Origin: Rhodobiaceae bacterium UBA6963
Lineage (GTDB): Bacteria > Pseudomonadota > Alphaproteobacteria > RS24
Direction of reading: 5' to 3'
NCBI GenBank assembly: GCA_002450335.1
Contig: DJZB01000051.1
Location: 23,102 to 33,973, forward strand
Length of the DNA stretch: 10,872 nucleotides
Each line of letters starts with the position of its first letter. The first letter of the stretch is position 1. The notes beneath the pieces are model-generated. The model was not told where the DNA came from, did not search any database, and saw only the letters and a list, made by a program, of their open reading frames with translations. Shown here piece after piece: positions 6,974 through 10,872 of this stretch. Both the position numbers and the translations under genes were made by a program.

Positions 6974-7543
6974 TTAAGCTTGGCCTTGGTCAGAACTGAG
7001 CTTGCCAAGGTCAATCCCCATTCGTGCCATAGCTGCCGGATATTTTTTTTCTGGATCAATCGAAAAGATCAAATCTAAATCTGCGTCGCAGGCCAGCCAT
7101 GCATTTTCATGAAGTTCTGCATCCAATTGCCCTGCATCCCAACCGGCATAGCCAAGAAATAAAAGCGATCTATCAGGTGCGCCATGCTTGCCGAGGACTT
7201 CCATAATCTCCAATGTTGCTGTGAGAGCAATACGGTGATTATTCCCGAGGCTGGTGGTGGATGCGGTATAATCGCTCGTATGGAGAACAAATCCGCGTCC
7301 GGTTTCAACCGGACCGCCCAGATAGGCTTTTACCCTGTCACCATTATCACTGATTGGTAGGTCTAGACTTTCAAGTATATCGTTTAACGATACATCTTCG
7401 GCAGGTTGATTAACCACAAACCCCATTGCCCCATCAGGGCCATGTTCAAAAATATAAACAACGCTACGTTCAAATCTCGGATCACCGATACCTGGCATAG
7501 CCAAAAGCAATTGCCCGCTTAAATTTTCATTCATTAAAGACAT
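6974..7543 (-). CDS. YqgE/AlgH family protein (UPF0301)
   Basis: Conserved cytoplasmic protein of about 190 residues. The family was named after a Pseudomonas alginate-regulation locus, but its molecular function is unresolved. The 189-residue product carries the whole family pattern: GQLLLAMPGIGDPRF (10-24), VVYIFEH, GAMGFVVNQP (38-47), AYLGGPV (73-79), the core motif GYAGWDAGQLDAEL (131-144) and NAWL (147-150). ATG 7543 is the likely start; Met4 (ATG at 7534) is an alternative. Neither has a strong ribosome site. The gene diverges from the DsbD-domain gene across a short intergenic stretch and converges on the membrane protein gene at 6010-6957. In vivo role cannot be inferred from this context. 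Confidence 0.94.
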   Translation of the reverse strand: MSLMNENLSGQLLLAMPGIGDPRFERSVVYIFEHGPDGAMGFVVNQPAEDVSLNDILESLDLPISDNGDRVKAYLGGPVETGRGFVLHTSDYTASTTSLGNNHRIALTATLEIMEVLGKHGAPDRSLLFLGYAGWDAGQLDAELHENAWLACDADLDLIFSIDPEKKYPAAMARMGIDLGKLSSDQGQA

Positions 7544-7611
7544 ACCGGGTCATATAACCTAAAATCATATTTGCAGTGAAACATCTAAGCAGAACGGATG
7601 CAAACAAATCA
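7544..7611. promoter_or_regulatory. Divergent promoter region between yqgE and the DsbD-domain gene
   Basis: The two genes point away from each other across 68 bases, so both promoters should lie here or extend into the coding ends. -10-like hexamers are TATAAC at 7553-7558 on plus and TATGAT on minus (complement of 7564-7569). Neither has a good -35 partner at normal spacing, so the location is inferred from gene layout more than from sequence. Confidence 0.35.
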
Positions 7612-8523
7612 ATGTTAGATAAGAAATCCTTTCTGATTTTGGCACTAGTTTTTATGCTTTCGGGCATGGGGCTTGCCTCGCAATCATATGCGTCTGAACT
7701 GGAGAGATTTGACATACCCTTGAACTCTCCTTCTTTTTATGAAGATTGGCAGGAGCCAACTTCCCTTTATGGTAAGCCATTGGAGGTCGCCAAGGCCAAA
7801 CTCGTGACAGGTATTTATGAGGGACAGCCGGTTATTGCGTTACGTCTCATTATGTCTGCGGGCTGGCATAGTTATTGGTATTTCCCCGGGGCGGCAGGTA
7901 TTGCGCCTAGATTTGAGTGGGGGGCATCGCCATATTTTTCTGTTGGGGAGCCACTTTTTTTGCCTCCAAAACGCTTCAAAGAACCTGGTGGTCCTACATA
8001 TGGTTATGATGGTGACACGGTTATTTTCATTCCCTTGACGTTCAAAGGGGCTTTTGAAAATAGAGATGAAACAGCGTTTTCTCTGAGCCTCACATTAACC
8101 TTAGGTCTATGCAAAGACATTTGTATTCCTGCCAGCTTCACATTTTCTGAACACATCACCCTGAAAGATATAAGGAACTCCCTTGACCAAAAATGGGTGA
8201 GTAATGCCTTAACGGCTCTACCAAAGCCGTCGAATGATGAATTATTTGTCAAAGAGATCAGTTTTTTTGAAAATAACCTTCAAGTGGCTATTGCCGGAGA
8301 AAATCTGACAAGACCCGATGTTTTTATTGCCGGACGTGATGGGGATTTTTTTGATGAACCTGAAATAGTTTCTAAATCATCCACCCTTTGGATTTTTAGT
8401 GTTCCTGCGGTGCCGGTTGATGGAGACTTTTCAGGAAGGGTTCTGGAATTTGTTGTTCAGGACACTTCCGGCGCCGTTTTTCAAACACGCCGTGTTCAAT
8501 CAAAAAAATCTGTAAATGAATAA
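7612..8523 (+). CDS. Secreted DsbD/ScsB N-terminal-type thiol domain protein
   Basis: Probably a periplasmic thiol-disulfide exchange domain related to the N-terminal domain of DsbD/ScsB. With ATG 7612 as residue 1 the product is 303 residues: a signal peptide (LDKKSFLILALVFML) with a likely cut after SYA (27), then AGWHSYWYFPGAAGIAPRFEW from about 83 to 103, the conserved aromatic block of this family. Next comes LGLCKDICIPASF, giving a CX3C pair at Cys167 and Cys171. No membrane helix follows, so the electron-transporting core of full-length DsbD/ScsB is absent and a separate partner would be needed. A GTG at 7576 would add 12 residues before the signal peptide, which is less natural. It starts divergently from yqgE and precedes the peroxiredoxin by 66 nt. 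Disulfide reductase activity is inferred from the family. Confidence 0.82.
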   Translation: MLDKKSFLILALVFMLSGMGLASQSYASELERFDIPLNSPSFYEDWQEPTSLYGKPLEVAKAKLVTGIYEGQPVIALRLIMSAGWHSYWYFPGAAGIAPRFEWGASPYFSVGEPLFLPPKRFKEPGGPTYGYDGDTVIFIPLTFKGAFENRDETAFSLSLTLTLGLCKDICIPASFTFSEHITLKDIRNSLDQKWVSNALTALPKPSNDELFVKEISFFENNLQVAIAGENLTRPDVFIAGRDGDFFDEPEIVSKSSTLWIFSVPAVPVDGDFSGRVLEFVVQDTSGAVFQTRRVQSKKSVNE

Positions 8524-8589
8524 ACCCTGCCTCTTGGTAATCTATTGGCTATAAGATATGGTGGGCTTTCATAATTAGAGGATAGTAAT

Positions 8590-9075
8590 ATGACCATTCA
8601 AGCCGGAGAAAAACTCCCTTCAGTAACCTTCATGCACATGTCTGATGCAGGCCCTGCGCCTATTTCCACAGAGGAACTTTTTGGTGGGAAAACTGTCGCT
8701 TTATTTGCCGTGCCCGGAGCATTTACCCCGACATGTTCTAATCAGCATATGCCCGGTTATGTTCAGCACGCCGCAACCATCCGTGAAAAAGGCGTCGACA
8801 CAATAGTCTGTCTTTCAGTGAATGATGCTTTCGTTATGGACGCTTGGGGAAAAGACCAAGGTACGGGCGGCAATATCATGATGGTCGGTGACGGCAATGG
8901 TGAATTTACCAAAGCTATCGGCCTCGAAATGGATGGTTCAGGTTTTGGTCTTGGCACACGGTCCTTGCGCTACTCCATGATTGTACGCGACGGCGTTGTG
9001 GATACACTCAATATTGAGTCCAATCCCGGTGAAGCCGTGGACTCAGGGGCTGAAAACCTGATCAGCCAACTCTAA
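8590..9075 (+). CDS. Peroxiredoxin, Prx5 type
   Basis: Thiol peroxidase that reduces hydrogen and organic peroxides. The 161-residue length is normal for the Prx5 group. The peroxidatic site is PGAFTPTC, fitting PxxxTxxC with Pro42, Thr46 and Cys49; the conserved active-site arginine is probably Arg127 in TRSLRYSM. The only other cysteine is Cys74 (TIVCLSVND), which matches the non-essential second cysteine of this group. No C-terminal resolving cysteine is present, so a 1-Cys mechanism using glutaredoxin or another thiol is likely. There is no signal peptide, so it should be cytoplasmic. AGAGGA (8577-8582) lies 7 nt before the ATG, one of the best ribosome sites in the window. It converges on rnhA with 13 nt between stops. 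The TATAAG at 8550-8555 could be a -10 element, but no well-spaced -35 is seen. Confidence 0.94.
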   Translation: MTIQAGEKLPSVTFMHMSDAGPAPISTEELFGGKTVALFAVPGAFTPTCSNQHMPGYVQHAATIREKGVDTIVCLSVNDAFVMDAWGKDQGTGGNIMMVGDGNGEFTKAIGLEMDGSGFGLGTRSLRYSMIVRDGVVDTLNIESNPGEAVDSGAENLISQL

Positions 9076-9088
9076 TCTTTTAAGAGAT

Positions 9089-9517
9089 TTACTGATAAGC
9101 GGCCATTCCACGCCGTGCCAATTCATCGGCGCGGTCATTTTCGGGGTGGCCGCTATGACCTTTTACCCACGCCCATTCGACCTGATGCGCCGCATTTTCT
9201 GCGTCAAGTTCACGCCATAAATCTTCATTCTTCACAGGTTTCTTGGCGGCAGTCCTCCAGCCATTACGCTTCCAGTTTGCCATCCATGATGTGATGCCGT
9301 CTTTTACATAAGTAGAGTCTGTAACAATTTTCACCGCGCCATTTTTTGGCAGAGCACGCAATGCTTCAATTGCTGCTTTAAGCTCCATGCGGTTATTTGT
9401 GGTCTCTGCTTCACCGCCACATAGCTCGGTTTCCTGCCCGTCTATAATCATCAACACACCCCATCCACCCGGGCCGGGATTGCCGGAGCATGCGCCATCT
9501 GTATACGCCGTCATCAT
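9089..9517 (-). CDS. rnhA: Ribonuclease HI
   Basis: Cytoplasmic endonuclease that cuts the RNA strand of RNA-DNA hybrids, in primer removal and R-loop resolution. The 142-residue product has the full catalytic set: Asp7 in YTDGACSGNPGPGGWG, Glu45 in TNNRMELKAAIEAL, Asp67 in VTDSTYV and Asp131 in DRADELARRG, with the mobile-loop His121 (VKGHSGHPEND). The basic, Trp-rich substrate-binding stretch WMANWKRNGWRTAAKK (78-93) is present, so it is the classical E. coli-like type. Its ATG (9517-9515) overlaps the thrB TGA as ATGA, implying translational coupling; a second ATG follows immediately. It is the last gene of the minus-strand trio, and no terminator is visible in the 13 nt before the convergent peroxiredoxin stop. 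Confidence 0.97.
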   Translation of the reverse strand: MMTAYTDGACSGNPGPGGWGVLMIIDGQETELCGGEAETTNNRMELKAAIEALRALPKNGAVKIVTDSTYVKDGITSWMANWKRNGWRTAAKKPVKNEDLWRELDAENAAHQVEWAWVKGHSGHPENDRADELARRGMAAYQ

Positions 9518-10500
9518 AGCTCTACTCCATATTCAACAGCAGATTCTGTTTTCTTGTGAAACCTCAATCTGTGCAGGTAGTCTAGAGGGTTTTTAGGTTT
9601 GACCAGCGCGCCTTCTTGAGGCGCGAACCAGTCATGTAAGCGGGTAAGGAGAAAGCGCATGGCAGCACCTGCGGCTAAAACCGGCAAAGCTTCAATTTCT
9701 GCCGGTGAGAGTTGTCGCACTGAATTATAGCCGTCCATCAAGGCGCGTGCTTTCGTGATATTAAAACTGGTGTTAGTCTCAAAGCACCAGGCATTGAGGA
9801 CAATGGCGAGGTCATAAGCCAGCATATCTGTGCAAGCAAAGTAGAAATCAATTATGCCTGACAACTCTTCGCCAATGAAAAATACATTATCGGCAAACAA
9901 ATCGGCATGAATGATGCCGCGTGGCAGTCCGGCTTCTGCATTAGGCCAATGTTCTTTAAGCCGCGCCAACTCTCCATCAATCAAGTCGGTCAAACCGGCA
10001 TGGAGCGTGTCTGCATTATGGCGCGAAGTCTCATAAAGACCCGGCCAAGCATCAATTGACAGATTATTCATGCGCTCCATGTCAAACCGTTGTGCCGCGA
10101 GGTGCATCTCAGCCATCCCGGCGCCCAACGCATGACAATGCACGGCCTCCGGTCGTCGGAGACTTAGACCTTCAAGAAAGCTGATAATCGCTGCTGGACG
10201 CCCGGCAACATGAGAGAGTGTGGATCCATCTTTGCGTTTTACCGGGACAGGGCAGGGAAGACCTGACTCAGCGAGATGCGACATGAGGTTAATAAAAAAA
10301 GGTAGGTCGTCGGAGTTTACCCGTTTTTCATAAAGCGTGAGGATAAACTTTTCTGCATGCCCGTTTTGTTCGGTGGTAAGGAGAAAATTGGAATTTTCAA
10401 CTCCCTCAGCTATCCCCTTAAGTGATAAGACGCTACCAATATCATAATCAGACAATAAGTCCGTTAGCTGTTCATCAGTGAGGTCGGTATATACAGCCAT
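9514..10500 (-). CDS. thrB: Homoserine kinase, APH-fold type
   Basis: ATP-dependent cytoplasmic kinase that phosphorylates L-homoserine to O-phosphohomoserine, the substrate of ThrC. The 328-residue protein belongs to the aminoglycoside-phosphotransferase-like (ThrB type II) family, not the GHMP-type ThrB of E. coli. The N-lobe has GIAEGVENSNFLL (29-41) and KFILTLYEKR (51-60), the ATP-site strands with Lys51 or Lys59 as candidate ATP ligands. The C-lobe has IIHADLFADNVFF (196-208) with catalytic Asp200 and metal-binding Asn205, then SGIIDFYFA (214-222) with metal-binding Asp218. A GGAG on the minus strand (10514-10511) lies 10 nt before the ATG. It is 21 nt after ispH and overlaps rnhA by 4 nt. 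Homoserine specificity comes from the family and neighbours; the fold alone would not prove it. Confidence 0.95.
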   Translation of the reverse strand: MAVYTDLTDEQLTDLLSDYDIGSVLSLKGIAEGVENSNFLLTTEQNGHAEKFILTLYEKRVNSDDLPFFINLMSHLAESGLPCPVPVKRKDGSTLSHVAGRPAAIISFLEGLSLRRPEAVHCHALGAGMAEMHLAAQRFDMERMNNLSIDAWPGLYETSRHNADTLHAGLTDLIDGELARLKEHWPNAEAGLPRGIIHADLFADNVFFIGEELSGIIDFYFACTDMLAYDLAIVLNAWCFETNTSFNITKARALMDGYNSVRQLSPAEIEALPVLAAGAAMRFLLTRLHDWFAPQEGALVKPKNPLDYLHRLRFHKKTESAVEYGVEL

Positions 10501-10521
10501 AAGAAAAAGTCTCCGGCACCT

Positions 10522-10872
10522 TTATCGTATTTGTTTTGGAAGTTTAAACTCTACCGACTCGGTCGTATGGACAACTTCTTCAATTGCCAGTGAGAAATGA
10601 GTGGATAATTCTTCAATGACTTCTTCCATCAAACTTTCAGGTGCCGACGCACCTGCGGTCAATCCCAATGTGGAAATGCCGTTCAATTTTTTAAAAGGAA
10701 TATCTGCATGCCCGGTGATGAGATGCGCTTCAGGACAGCCGGATGTCAGGCTAACCTCAACAAGACGCATTGAATTGGACGAATTCGGCGCGCCGATTAC
10801 CAGCACCATATCTGACTGGGGTGCAATATCCTTAACCGCGGCTTGACGGTTAGTTGTCGCATAACAGATATC
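10522..10872 (-). CDS. ispH: 4-hydroxy-3-methylbut-2-enyl diphosphate reductase, C-terminal part (5' end outside window)
   Basis: Iron-sulfur enzyme for the last step of the MEP isoprenoid pathway, making IPP and DMAPP. The frame stays open to the window edge, so only 116 C-terminal residues are present. The visible part starts DICYATTNRQAAV, containing the third cysteine ligand of the 4Fe-4S cluster (third residue here). GAPNSSNSMRLVEV carries the SxN substrate-phosphate-binding motif, and LGLTAGASAPESLMEEV the conserved serine near the C-terminus. The tail is slightly longer than the E. coli enzyme's (ending VEFKLPKQIR). The ATG at 10809 is internal and not the true start, because conserved sequence continues upstream of it. 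It leads the ispH-thrB-rnhA set, whose promoter must lie outside the window. Also called lytB. Confidence 0.95.
   Translation of the reverse strand, partial: DICYATTNRQAAVKDIAPQSDMVLVIGAPNSSNSMRLVEVSLTSGCPEAHLITGHADIPFKKLNGISTLGLTAGASAPESLMEEVIEELSTHFSLAIEEVVHTTESVEFKLPKQIR

Noticed and set aside
6982..7012. Inverted repeat GGCCTTGG / CCAAGGTC (one G-T pair) with a 15-nt loop near the convergent ends at 6957 and 6974, considered as a terminator.
   Set aside because: It lies inside the last codons of yqgE, the loop is long, and no T tract follows on either strand.
9077..9090. Near-palindrome ATCTTTTAAGAGAT between the peroxiredoxin and rnhA stops.
   Set aside because: It is AT-rich with no loop and includes a G-T pair, so it cannot form a stable terminator hairpin. 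Operator function would be speculation.
10601..10846. An 81-codon open frame on the plus strand at the right edge.
   Set aside because: It lies opposite conserved ispH codons, including the SxN motif region, and has no features of its own.
1..10872. Search by eye for mobile elements, CRISPR repeats, defence genes, tRNAs or an unusual gene cluster.
   Set aside because: Every stretch is accounted for by core genes with short gaps. No direct-repeat arrays, transposase or integrase motifs or tRNA-like cloverleafs were seen.

Overview
The window is typical alphaproteobacterial core chromosome. The evidence is gene content and order: an aa3-type cytochrome c oxidase cluster with the alphaproteobacterial CoxF-like small protein and a DUF983 protein, a type II ThrC, an APH-fold homoserine kinase ThrB next to rnhA and ispH, YqgE/AlgH, a stand-alone DsbD N-terminal-type domain and a Prx5-type peroxiredoxin. 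By eye the base composition is moderate, neither strongly GC-rich nor AT-rich. I cannot name the genus. I see no insertion sequence, phage gene, CRISPR array, tRNA or rRNA, and no stretch over 300 bases without a gene.

Region 1 (1-5951, plus strand) is one tight gene train: the 3' part of ctaD, then ctaB, a 55-residue CoxF-like gene, ctaG, ctaE, a DUF983 zinc-ribbon membrane protein, SURF1 and thrC. Gaps run from a 1-nt overlap to 45 nt, so it probably forms one transcription unit. Together these genes give oxidase subunits I and III, heme O synthesis, copper delivery to subunit I and heme insertion. thrC, the last step of threonine synthesis, is coupled to SURF1 by a TAGTG overlap.

Region 2 (6010-9075) holds four loosely linked genes. 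They are an unrecognised membrane protein with a secreted N-terminal domain and about five membrane segments (plus), yqgE/algH (minus, converging on it), a secreted DsbD/ScsB N-terminal-type domain (plus, divergent from yqgE) and a cytoplasmic peroxiredoxin (plus).

Region 3 (9089-10872, minus strand) reads ispH (C-terminal part only), thrB, rnhA, with a 21-nt gap and then a 4-nt ATGA overlap. From memory, many alphaproteobacteria have ispH-thrB-rnhA directly after the oxidase/SURF1 genes in the same direction; here the trio is turned round and separated by about 4.5 kb.

I found no convincing undescribed system. The items most worth a second look are the orphan sensor-like membrane protein at 6010-6957, a possible 8-codon translational relay between the DUF983 gene and SURF1, the stand-alone thiol domain beside a peroxiredoxin, and the rearranged ispH-thrB-rnhA block.
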